Shown in pieces: positions 24,379 to 31,283 of a DNA stretch of 32,295 bases. Position numbers and translations under genes: made by a program. The notes beneath the pieces were generated by a model. The model did not search any database, had not been told where the DNA came from, and was given only the letters and a program-made list of their open reading frames with translations. The first letter of the stretch is position 1. The number at the start of each line of letters is the position of its first letter. The DNA comes from Thermoguttaceae bacterium (GTDB lineage: Bacteria; Planctomycetota; Planctomycetia; Pirellulales; Thermoguttaceae). The DNA is taken from positions 1 to 32,295 of the forward strand of contig JAGBAA010000139.1 of NCBI GenBank assembly GCA_017939795.1. The letters run 5' to 3'.

Positions 24379-25449
24379 TCAAATTTCTCCAAACCTGATG
24401 ACATTCACGCTGGATCCGGAGCCAGGAAGGACGAAAACCGCTCCCAGTTCCGGACGTTCCCGGCAAAAGGCTTCCGCTTCTTCCGGACCCATGACGTAAA
24501 AGGCCGTCGCCAGTGCGTCCGCTTCTGTTGCTGTCGGCGCAAGGACCGTGGCGGAAAGAACATTCATCGCGGGAAAACCCGTTCGCGGGTCCAGAACGTG
24601 ACCGAATTTTCTGCCGTTTGCCCAAAAATACTGCGTCGCGGAGCCGGACGTTCCCAGCGCACGGTCTTTCAGCGGGATCTCCATGAGCCGTTCATTCGGC
24701 TTGAGCGGATGATGAAGCCCCACCAGCCAGTCCTTCCGTCCGCGTCTTGCTCCGCGAGCCAGTACGCTGCTTAGACCGCCATGGAAAATGAAATCGTTCA
24801 GTCCGTACATTTCGAGGATCCGTGCGGCGGTATCGAGAGCGAATCCCTTTCCGATGCTTCCCAGCGAGACCTTCATTCCTTCGCATCCGAGCTGGACGGC
24901 ACACTCCGCGTCATCCCACTGAATACGGCCTGCCGAAACTTTCGCGAGTGCCTCAAGCCGTTCTTCTTCGGAAGGAAGCCGCCCTGCCCTGCGCATGAAT
25001 CCCCAGACTTCCGAGAGCGGCGTCGCCGTGATGTCGAAAGCTCCGTGCGTTTCCTCGTAAAGTCTGCCGCAGTATTTCAAAAGCTCGTAGACTTCCGGAC
25101 TGACCGAGACTGGATAGTACGGTCCATCCTCGTTCAGGAGCGAGATCTCGCTGTCCGGAAGGAAGTAGCTCAGCACCTTTTCAAGCCGGGAAACTTCATC
25201 CAGTGCCTCGATGGCTGCATCGAACGCATTTTCGTATTCGCCCGCGTTCGTGAAGATGACGAAATCCGCCGCCATCGCCTTTCGGGAGTACTCCATGTAC
25301 TGCACTGGAGCCTCTGCCAGACGCCGTGCTTCCGCTTCTTCTGCTTCCCGCTGACGCTGTATCTCCTTCTCTTTCTGCACTTCCGGAGAAAAAAACTTTC
25401 CGCGCAAAAAGGATCTTCGCGAGGAGATCAGACGTTCATTCTCAGCCAT
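24379..25449 (-). CDS. apbE: FAD:protein FMN transferase ApbE
   Basis: ApbE attaches FMN to Thr or Ser of target proteins (for example NqrB/RnfG subunits), using FAD as donor. The 356-residue protein is full length. Its motifs are YMEYSRKAMAADFVIFTN (start of fold, near 51), GAFDITATPLSEVWGFM, VSLGSIGKGFALDTAARIL (Mg/FAD site), and GTSGSATQYFW with GHVLDPRTGFP. The N-terminal 50 residues are unusual: a basic SRRSFLRG stretch, then a charged helix (KEKEIQRQREAEEAEARRL), with no hydrophobic signal, so it may be cytoplasmic or loosely tethered. The ATG at 25449 follows AGGAGAAGGTGA. It lies 184 bases below dnaB, in an interval mostly filled by the 17-bp repeat. No nqr or rnf genes are in view. 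Confidence 0.93.
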   Translation of the reverse strand: MAENERLISSRRSFLRGKFFSPEVQKEKEIQRQREAEEAEARRLAEAPVQYMEYSRKAMAADFVIFTNAGEYENAFDAAIEALDEVSRLEKVLSYFLPDSEISLLNEDGPYYPVSVSPEVYELLKYCGRLYEETHGAFDITATPLSEVWGFMRRAGRLPSEEERLEALAKVSAGRIQWDDAECAVQLGCEGMKVSLGSIGKGFALDTAARILEMYGLNDFIFHGGLSSVLARGARRGRKDWLVGLHHPLKPNERLMEIPLKDRALGTSGSATQYFWANGRKFGHVLDPRTGFPAMNVLSATVLAPTATEADALATAFYVMGPEEAEAFCRERPELGAVFVLPGSGSSVNVIRFGEI

Positions 25450-25477
25450 TCACCTTCTCCTGTTTTTCCATGATCCG

Positions 25478-25630
25478 CCGCCGTTTTGGACCCGCCGCCG
25501 TTTTGGACCCATCGCCGTTTTGGACCCACCGCCGTTTTGGACCCACCGCCGTTTTGGACCCACCGCCGTTTTGGACCCACCGCCGTTTTGGATCCACCGC
25601 CGTTTTGGACCCACCGCCGTTTTGGACCCG
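25478..25630. repeat. Nine-copy 17-bp intergenic minisatellite
   Basis: The unit CCGCCGTTTTGGACCCA repeats nine times end to end over 153 bases; minus-strand form TGGGTCCAAAACGGCGG. Differences are single: copies 1 and 9 end in G, copy 3 starts with T, copy 7 has T in place of C. The array starts three bases after the dnaB stop and ends about 29 bases before the apbE ATG. At 17 bp it does not keep a reading frame, unlike the 18-bp repeats in the von Willebrand gene. Confidence 0.95.
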
Positions 25631-25633
25631 GAC

Positions 25634-27055
25634 CTAGCCCAGATCGTTCGGCAGACCGTCGATCGATTTGTACGCCAGGTTGCGGAACTGCGTCAAGCTG
25701 GCCTCCCACTGAAGCTGCACGACGCCCGTCGGCCCGTTTCGCTGTTTCGCGACAATGATCTCCGCTTTGCCCGCAAGGTTCTTTTCCTTGATCTTTTCCG
25801 GCTGGGCCTGGTAGTAGTATTCTTCGCGATGGACGAACATCACGACGTCTGCGTCCTGCTCGATCGAACCGGATTCGCGCAGGTTGCTCATTTTTGGACG
25901 ATGGTCTCCCCCTTCTTCCGTCTGCCGGTTCAGCTGTGCGAGACAGACGACCGGAACGTGCAGTTCACGCGCCAGTTCCTTCAGGCGTCTGGAGATCTTC
26001 GCGACCTGTTCCTGACGGTTCGTCGTCGTTCCATCGTCCTTGATGAACTGGAGGTAGTCCACGAGGATCAGATCCAGCTCCCCTTTTCTTCGGAAGCGTC
26101 TCGCCATGGCCGCGATGTCCGAGACGGTTCGGCTCGGTGAGTCGTCGATCGTGAATCTGGAGTGCATCATCGCGCTGCTTGCCTCCTGGAGACTGCGTGT
26201 ATCTGCAGTCGTGAGCCGTCCCTGACGCACCCGCTGACTGTCGACACCAGCTCTTCCGCAGAGGATACGCAGCCCCAATTCCGCCTTCGACATTTCAAGG
26301 CTGACGAAAAGGACCGCCTTTCCGGCTTCCATCGCCACGTAGTCCGCGATGTTTGCGGCGAACGCGCTTTTTCCCATACTCGGACGCGCTGCGATGATGA
26401 TCAGCTCATTGTCGTGCAGACCGCCCGTCATTTTGTCCAGGTCGGTGAATCCGGTCGGGATCCCGACGGCACCGCCTTTCTGGTAGAGGTCCACCTTCTC
26501 CCAGACTTCCGTCAGGACTTCCATGATCCCGACGACCGAATCATTGCTTCGCTCGTCGTGGACCGCAAAAATCAACTCTTCCGCCTCAGAAACCAGCGAA
26601 TTGATGTCGGAATCCGGCTCGTAGGCTTTCTGCACGATGAGATTGCTCGCCTGGATGAGCTTTCTTGCCCTCGCCTTGTCGCGCACCACTTCCGCGTAAG
26701 CTTCCGCATGGGCAGACATCGTGACGGAGTGCAGGATCTCGGCAAGATACTGCATCCCGCCGATCTTCTCAAGCGACTCGGAACGTTCCAGACTGTCCAC
26801 CAGTGTGTGCGCATCGACGATCCTGCCCGAATTGTGCAGCTCAAGCAGGTGATGGTACAGAACACGGTGAGCGTCCAGATAGAAATCATCCTCTCGAACG
26901 ATCTGCTGAATGTCGTCCAGCACCATATTGTCGAGAAGGATGCTCCCAAGGATGCCGCGCTCCATATCCAGATTGTGGGGCATCGTGCGTTCCAGTGCGA
27001 TCAGCTCTTTCCCAGATGCGTTGGTTCTCTGTTTTTTCGGTTTCTGTTCCGGCAT
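25634..27055 (-). CDS. dnaB: Replicative DNA helicase DnaB
   Basis: DnaB unwinds DNA ahead of the replication fork and loads primase. The protein is about 473 residues. The N-terminal domain (LERTMPHNLDMERGILGSIL) is followed by a RecA-type motor with Walker A ARPSMGKSAFA (near 235), Walker B LDLILVDYLQ and the arginine-finger region SNLRESGSIEQDADVV. It is intact with no intein: the usual intein sites (GKSA and VDYLQ) read through. I start it at the ATG at 27055, because MPEQKPKKQ is where the family's charged lead begins. A longer in-frame start at 27145 adds 30 residues that match nothing. A terminator upstream at 27264-27311 ends the cyclophilin transcript, so dnaB needs its own promoter in 27056-27263; I could not pick a strong one. 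Confidence 0.96.
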   Translation of the reverse strand: MPEQKPKKQRTNASGKELIALERTMPHNLDMERGILGSILLDNMVLDDIQQIVREDDFYLDAHRVLYHHLLELHNSGRIVDAHTLVDSLERSESLEKIGGMQYLAEILHSVTMSAHAEAYAEVVRDKARARKLIQASNLIVQKAYEPDSDINSLVSEAEELIFAVHDERSNDSVVGIMEVLTEVWEKVDLYQKGGAVGIPTGFTDLDKMTGGLHDNELIIIAARPSMGKSAFAANIADYVAMEAGKAVLFVSLEMSKAELGLRILCGRAGVDSQRVRQGRLTTADTRSLQEASSAMMHSRFTIDDSPSRTVSDIAAMARRFRRKGELDLILVDYLQFIKDDGTTTNRQEQVAKISRRLKELARELHVPVVCLAQLNRQTEEGGDHRPKMSNLRESGSIEQDADVVMFVHREEYYYQAQPEKIKEKNLAGKAEIIVAKQRNGPTGVVQLQWEASLTQFRNLAYKSIDGLPNDLG

Positions 27056-27263
27056 TGGATCTGTTCGTGCCTGTCTGAAGGAGTTTCTGCATTTCCATTC
27101 ATGAGAATGAATGGGACCTTTGGCTTCCGGTGAAGAGATCTTCACTCGAAACTCACTTCATTTTACCAGATTCAGAGATTCCTGCGAGGGGGGGGAGCGG
27201 TGTTTTGGAAGATTTTTTCCGCCGCAGTTCTTTCCATTTCCCGCCTTCTCCTGCCGCAGTCGG

Positions 27264-27311
27264 AAAAAAGATCTCCCGGCAGGCATCTGCTGAACAGAAC
27301 AGGCCGGGAGA
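27264..27311 (-). terminator. Terminator of the cyclophilin-like gene
   Basis: Minus-strand TCTCCCGGC (27303-27311) and GCCGGGAGA (27272-27280) form a perfect 9-bp stem, followed by TCTTTTTT. It lies about 120 bases past the cyclophilin stop and before dnaB. Confidence 0.7.
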
Positions 27312-27429
27312 ATGCTGGAGCTGACGCAGGTTCCCAGACTTGCCGCATCCGATGCTCTGGTATTCCCAATTTCGGGAACCTCGATGTCCGGAAACATGAC
27401 GCAAGTGCACGATGCGTGAAATTCCAGGT

Positions 27430-28833
27430 CTAGTACGCGGTGCGCGTCTTCGAGCTCTTCTTTTTCGATTTGGCGGTTTTGGATGTTTTTTTCGCTTTCG
27501 TTTCCGCTTCCGCTTTTTCTTCTTCCGTTTCGATCTTCAGGACTTTCGGGCGGTATTTGTGGTCCCGTTTCCGAATAACGCGCGCATTGGTGATCTGATC
27601 GGGTTCCGCCATCGGATCCGGGTTCGCCGGGTCAATGCGCTGAAGCTGCGAGAGAACGTCCATTCCCTTAACGACACGGCCGAAAACGACGAATTTGCCG
27701 TCCATTTCCCGCATCGGGGTGAAACTCAGGAAGAAACGCGACCCTGCCGTATTCGGCCCCCCGTTCGCCATGCTGATCGTTCCGCGATAGTGGGTCCGCA
27801 TACTCTTTTCGTCAAACTCGTCGCGGATCATGTAGCCTGGGCCTCCGTCTGCGCTTTCCATCGAACGGCCGGACTCGGCAAACATTCCCGGAATGACCAG
27901 CTCAAAATAGAGTCCGTCGTAGAATCCTTTTTCCACCAGGTAGACGAAGTTCGCGACAGTGTTTGGCGCCTCATTTTCGTAGAGTTCCAGAACGATGGTC
28001 CCTTTAGTCGTTTCGAGTTCCACGCGGGGCAGATCGCCTGCCGTTTTATCCCGGTCGCGCAGTACCGTTTCCTTTGCCCATGCCGTCCGATAGTAGACCA
28101 GGTCTTTCTGGAATGCTTTACATCGTTCGGTCAGGACATTTTTCGCCTCGGCTTCCGTAAAATATTTCCCCGCCTTTTCAAAATCGTTCAGCATGAAAGC
28201 CGTCTCGCCTGCTGCATCGTAAAGGTCCGGGAGAATGTCCTGCACCTTCTGCGCAAAAAGTCCTTCCAGGATCTTCGACGCACGTTCGTATTCTTCCATC
28301 GTCAGGCGCACTTCCAGTACTTCTACGATGACGCGGAGCATCTCCGGATCGCGGGTCGGCTGTTCGTTCCACGCATCCTCGGCAAGATCCATGAGTTTCG
28401 GATGAAGTTTCGTCAGAAAATCTGCGTACTTTTGGAGTTTTTCGCCGATCTCTTCACGTTCCTCTTCGTCGGTCTCCAGTTTGACGTACTGTTTCTGGAG
28501 TTCACGCACGTTCTGGACCGCCTTTTTGTAGGCTTCCTGCGCTTTTTGGTAGCGTGCTGCCGCCGGATTGGAAACGGACGGCTGTGCCGATTTCTTCTTC
28601 AGTACAGGTTTCGGAGCGTCGGCTTCGATTTCAGAGATCTCGACTTCCTTTGCTGCTGCATTCGATCCTGCTTTTGCCTCAGCTGTCGCGGGAGTCTGGC
28701 CGGCCGCAGCGGAAGTCTGCCCCATATTCAGCCGGGGAACTGTCGGGGTGCCCTGGGCTGAAAGTGTGTGCGGGACTGCAAAGACGGAAACGAAACCCGT
28801 CAAAATAATTGAAAAAATCAGGCCGTGTTTCAT
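27430..28833 (-). CDS. Secreted cyclophilin-type peptidyl-prolyl isomerase with altered active site
   Basis: This is a 467-residue exported protein. It has a signal peptide (residues 1-26), an Ala/Thr/Gln-rich linker (30-90), a helical TPR-like region (about 95-255) and a cyclophilin domain (about 268-400) with a Lys/Ser/Thr-rich basic tail to the C-terminus. The fold is clear from ETTKGTIVLELYENEAPNTV, NGGPNTAGSRFFLSFTP and MDGKFVVFGRVVKGMDVL. Several catalytic positions known from CypA are changed. The FHRxIPGF motif reads FELVIPGMF, so the key Arg is Leu. GSQFF reads GSRFF, and the His in LDGKHVVFG is Phe. The start at 28833 follows GGAAAGG. A promoter is at 28892-28919 and a terminator at 27264-27311. 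It may serve as a binding chaperone. Confidence 0.88.
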   Translation of the reverse strand: MKHGLIFSIILTGFVSVFAVPHTLSAQGTPTVPRLNMGQTSAAAGQTPATAEAKAGSNAAAKEVEISEIEADAPKPVLKKKSAQPSVSNPAAARYQKAQEAYKKAVQNVRELQKQYVKLETDEEEREEIGEKLQKYADFLTKLHPKLMDLAEDAWNEQPTRDPEMLRVIVEVLEVRLTMEEYERASKILEGLFAQKVQDILPDLYDAAGETAFMLNDFEKAGKYFTEAEAKNVLTERCKAFQKDLVYYRTAWAKETVLRDRDKTAGDLPRVELETTKGTIVLELYENEAPNTVANFVYLVEKGFYDGLYFELVIPGMFAESGRSMESADGGPGYMIRDEFDEKSMRTHYRGTISMANGGPNTAGSRFFLSFTPMREMDGKFVVFGRVVKGMDVLSQLQRIDPANPDPMAEPDQITNARVIRKRDHKYRPKVLKIETEEEKAEAETKAKKTSKTAKSKKKSSKTRTAY

Positions 28834-28891
28834 GAAGGAACCTTTCCGGAATGGAGTGACTGGCTCAGCAAATCGCTTACTCTTTTCTTCA

Positions 28892-28919
28892 ATTATAGAG
28901 TGTCTGTTGGGAAATGCAA
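28892..28919 (-). promoter_or_regulatory. Promoter of the cyclophilin-like gene
   Basis: Minus-strand TTGCAT (28914-28919), 16 bases, perfect TATAAT (28892-28897). Transcription start near 28885, leader about 50 bases. Confidence 0.65.
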
Positions 28920-29276
28920 GCCGTTCCCCTCTTTTTTTGCGATTTTTTTCGAAATTTTTGTTGAATTTTGCCGTTTTGCGAAATTTCCGAACGGATGAAA
29001 AAACGCGAATGGCGGCAGACTGGGAGTATGTGGTTTGGGAGTACCTTTTCGTTTCTGCATTTGAGCGGGACTGGCCGTCCTGACTCCCATCCCGGCTGAA
29101 GAGCGGGCGGACTGGCTTTGTTCAGGGAAATCAGCATCTGGTTTGAGAAAGAATGGAGGAAAAACTGTACAGTGTGCCAGCAAAATCGGAATAATTGGGA
29201 TAATTAGAAAATCTGTTAAAATGCGCTTTTTGTTGGATTTATTTTGGTAAAATTTCCAAGAATTTTCAAAAAATGG
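28920..29276. other. AT-rich divergent gap, cyclophilin to sigma factor
   Basis: It holds runs of GAAATTT and AAATTTT type (near 28947-28991 and 29250-29270) and no gene. Short minus-strand open frames (28889-29183) have no ribosome sites and no family likeness. Confidence 0.5.
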
Positions 29277-29304
29277 TTGAAGTTTTCCAAAATTGTGTTA
29301 AGAT
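29277..29304 (+). promoter_or_regulatory. Promoter of the sigma-factor transcript
   Basis: TTGAAG (29277-29282), 16 bases, TAAGAT (29299-29304). Start near 29311 gives a leader of about 235 bases, which would include the small ORF at 29381-29551. Confidence 0.55.
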
Positions 29305-29380
29305 TGACCTATTGTTTGAAACGGCATGAGGAAATCGTGCGGTTTCCGACAGCAGGCGTGTATTCAGGAGGATGCCGTCT

Positions 29381-29551
29381 GTGAGAAAAACGGATCGAAA
29401 GCTCACGAAATGCGGCTGGATCGGAAGGATCGCGGCAGTTCGTGATGGAGGAACCGGTTTTCTCGTGATTTTACTTCAAGACATGCACCGAAAAGGGAAA
29501 AGCTGGTTTCCCGGGGCATTCATTTCTTGTAGTAGAAGAGGGATTTCATGA
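29381..29551 (+). CDS. Possible 56-residue leader ORF overlapping the sigma gene
   Basis: A GTG at 29381 has a perfect AGGAGG nine bases upstream (29366-29371) and opens a 56-codon frame. It ends in a TGA (29549-29551) that overlaps the sigma-factor ATG as ATGA, the standard arrangement for translational coupling. The peptide is basic (RKTDRKLTK at the start, SRRGIS at the end) with a short hydrophobic middle (TGFLVILLQ) and two Cys. I do not recognise it. An in-frame ATG at 29372 directly abuts AGGAGG and is too close to use it. Against it: the peptide is short, and the codon use cannot be judged. Confidence 0.4.
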   Translation: MRKTDRKLTKCGWIGRIAAVRDGGTGFLVILLQDMHRKGKSWFPGAFISCSRRGIS

Positions 29552-30408
29552 AGAAAAGAAAAAAATTTCGCATGGACGACGAAAATCCGGGGGGACGCTC
29601 CCGGAGCTGCATGGACATTTATTTGAAGGACATCAATGGAGTGGACCTTCTGACTGCGGACGAGGAGAAGGAACTTGCCGAGCGTGTGATGCAGGGAGAC
29701 GAAGAGGCGCGAAATATTCTGATCGCGGCGAATCTCCGTCTGGTGGTGAATATCGCGCGGAAATACGTGCGGAAAGGCTGTTCGCTCGATGACCTGGTGG
29801 AAGAGGGAAATCTGGGACTGATCAAGGCTGCGGGACGCTACGATAAAAACGCGGGTGCCCGATTTTCCACGTTTGCGAGTTACTGGATCCATCAGAGGAT
29901 CCGCCGTGCGCTGGTGAACATGACGCGCGCGATCCAGATCCCGACGTATATTGCGGAGTATCTGAGTAAATGGCTTCGGGAGGCGGTGCTTCTTGAAGAA
30001 CAGCTTCAGCGTATTCCACGGCCGGAGGAGATCGGACGCCGGATCGGAGTCAGCAGAAACGACATTCAGAAGATCCTTTGTGCCCAGAATTCCATGAAGA
30101 CTGCTTCCAGTCATGATTCCGAGGATGGGATCGGGATGGAATTTCTGGTCGTCGATGACCGGATCTGCACTCCGGAAGAGATCGCCATCGTGAAGAGCGA
30201 GCTGGAGTCACTGCATAAAGAGCTGGGTAATCTGTCCGAACGGGAAGCTGCTGTCCTGCGGCTTCGCTTTGGTCTTGAGGACGGTGTGGAACGTACGCTG
30301 CGCGACGTAGGGCGGGCTCTCGACATTACGCGGGAGAGAGTGCGTCAGATCAAGATCGACGCGATCAAGAAGCTGGAAGTCCGGATGGATGCCCATTCAC
30401 AGAATTGA
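29548..30408 (+). CDS. RNA polymerase sigma factor, RpoD/SigA family
   Basis: This is a 286-residue sigma-70 group factor. Region 1.2 is at about 22-52 (MDIYLKDINGVDLLTADEEKEL), and region 2 at about 55-125 (RLVVNIARKYV, DLVEEGNLGLIKAAGRYD, FSTFASYWIHQRIRRAL). Region 3 follows (IPRPEEIGRRIGVSRNDIQKIL), then region 4 at about 225-285 (LSEREAAVLRLRFGLEDG, ALDITRERVRQIKIDAIKKL). The long acidic region 1.1 of the housekeeping RpoD is missing, so it is either a short primary or a group 2 (RpoS/SigB-like) alternative sigma. YWIHQ replaces the usual WWIRQ of region 2.4, suggesting a changed -10 preference. The basic start (KKRKKFR) is unusual. It has a leader of about 235 bases and an overlapping small ORF, both hints of regulated translation. 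FabZ-like gene follows 219 bases downstream. Confidence 0.93.
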   Translation: MKKRKKFRMDDENPGGRSRSCMDIYLKDINGVDLLTADEEKELAERVMQGDEEARNILIAANLRLVVNIARKYVRKGCSLDDLVEEGNLGLIKAAGRYDKNAGARFSTFASYWIHQRIRRALVNMTRAIQIPTYIAEYLSKWLREAVLLEEQLQRIPRPEEIGRRIGVSRNDIQKILCAQNSMKTASSHDSEDGIGMEFLVVDDRICTPEEIAIVKSELESLHKELGNLSEREAAVLRLRFGLEDGVERTLRDVGRALDITRERVRQIKIDAIKKLEVRMDAHSQN

Positions 30409-30520
30409 GCAGGTCCTGCCGCAAAGGCAAAATCCCCTCTCTGTATGGGTCAAAGGCCGCTGAGACTCGAAAAGATGGAAGGCTTGGAATTCAGGGTGTT
30501 TCTGGGTCCCTGGAAATTCA

Positions 30521-30543
30521 GAATCCAGAGTGCTTCTGGATTC
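30521..30543 (+). terminator. Hairpin after the sigma gene, weak terminator or processing site
   Basis: GAATCCAGA and TCTGGATTC form a perfect 9-bp stem around a five-base loop, 113 bases past the sigma stop. No T run follows, so it is not a standard terminator. It could protect mRNA ends. Confidence 0.4.
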
Positions 30544-30627
30544 CGAGTGTTTCGGATGGCTGGTTTGGAATGGCTGAACGGACGGCAGGGGGCCGAAGAC
30601 GGTTTTTCATGAAAAAATGGAGGAAAA

Positions 30628-31068
30628 ATGGATCGCACAGAAGTCATGAACGCCATCCCGCATCGGGATCCGTTCCTTTTTATCGATGAGATCGTTGAAG
30701 TTACGGAAAACCGGATCGTTTGCCGGAAAACATTCACGGGAGAAGAGGCGTTCTTCAAGGGACACTATCCTGATTTTCCGCTCGTGCCCGGTGTCCTTCT
30801 TTGCGAGTCCGCACTGCAGGCCGGCGCGGTCTTTCTTGCCAAAAAAATGGAGTCCGATACGAAATCGTTTGCCGGAAAAATGCCGGTCGTGGCGAAGATG
30901 AGCGACATTCGCTTCCGTCAGATCGTGCGTCCCGGCGAGACCATCGTCATTCAGGCTGACCTGGAAGATTTCTACTCCAACGCATTCCAGATGGCCGGCA
31001 CCGTCACCGTGAACGGAAAAATGTCCGTAAAGCTGAAGTATACCGTCATGATGGTGGAGAAAGAGTAA
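30628..31068 (+). CDS. fabZ: 3-hydroxyacyl-[ACP] dehydratase FabZ-like
   Basis: FabZ removes water from 3-hydroxyacyl-ACP in the fatty-acid elongation cycle. The 146-residue hotdog-fold protein has IPHRDPFLFIDEIVEV at the start, the catalytic His46 in KGHYPDFPLVPG and Glu60 in VPGVLLCESALQ. FabA and the FabZ-like dehydratases of polyunsaturated-lipid or lipid A pathways share these motifs, so the exact chain use is open. GGAGG lies four to five bases upstream of the ATG at 30628. It faces the same way as the sigma gene, 219 bases downstream, and is followed by a 15-bp triple repeat and a bidirectional terminator. Confidence 0.87.
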   Translation: MDRTEVMNAIPHRDPFLFIDEIVEVTENRIVCRKTFTGEEAFFKGHYPDFPLVPGVLLCESALQAGAVFLAKKMESDTKSFAGKMPVVAKMSDIRFRQIVRPGETIVIQADLEDFYSNAFQMAGTVTVNGKMSVKLKYTVMMVEKE

Positions 31069-31083
31069 GCGGGAGTCTGCTCT

Positions 31084-31128
31084 CTGAAACGTGCCGGTCT
31101 GAAATGTGTCGGTCTGAAATGTGCCGGC
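31084..31128. repeat. 15-bp tandem repeat, three copies
   Basis: CTGAAACGTGCCGGT, CTGAAATGTGTCGGT and CTGAAATGTGCCGGC follow each other exactly, differing at one to three bases. They lie 16 bases past the fabZ stop. Confidence 0.85.
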
Positions 31129-31186
31129 AGCCGCGAAAAAGATCCTGGTTTTGTGGCGGATCTGTCCGCATCCTCCGATGAACCGC

Positions 31187-31227
31187 AAAAAAAGCCTTCC
31201 CGAATCGGTCGGAAAGGCTTTTTCTTT
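31187..31227. terminator. Bidirectional terminator between fabZ and pckA
   Basis: AAAAAGCCTTCCCGA pairs with TCGGAAAGGCTTTTT across a short loop, with one mismatch or bulge, giving a strong stem with A and T runs on either side. It serves both converging genes. Confidence 0.9.
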
Positions 31228-31283
31228 TACTGTTCCGTCAACTGGAGTTCCGCTGACTGGTCCGTTGCCTGAGGTGCCGTCCG

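Noticed and set aside
25478..25630. CRISPR array
   Set aside because: The 17-bp units are contiguous with no unique spacers and no cas genes are near.
25486..25758. Small proteins rich in Pro, Phe and Trp from the 17-bp repeat
   Set aside because: Any 17-bp array opens all frames; there is no ribosome site and no family likeness.
25634..27055. An intein in dnaB
   Set aside because: DnaB is a common intein host, but the motifs GKSA and VDYLQ read through without insertion.
29372..29551. The ATG at 29372 as the start of the leader ORF
   Set aside because: AGGAGG directly abuts it with no spacer; the in-frame GTG at 29381 has correct spacing.
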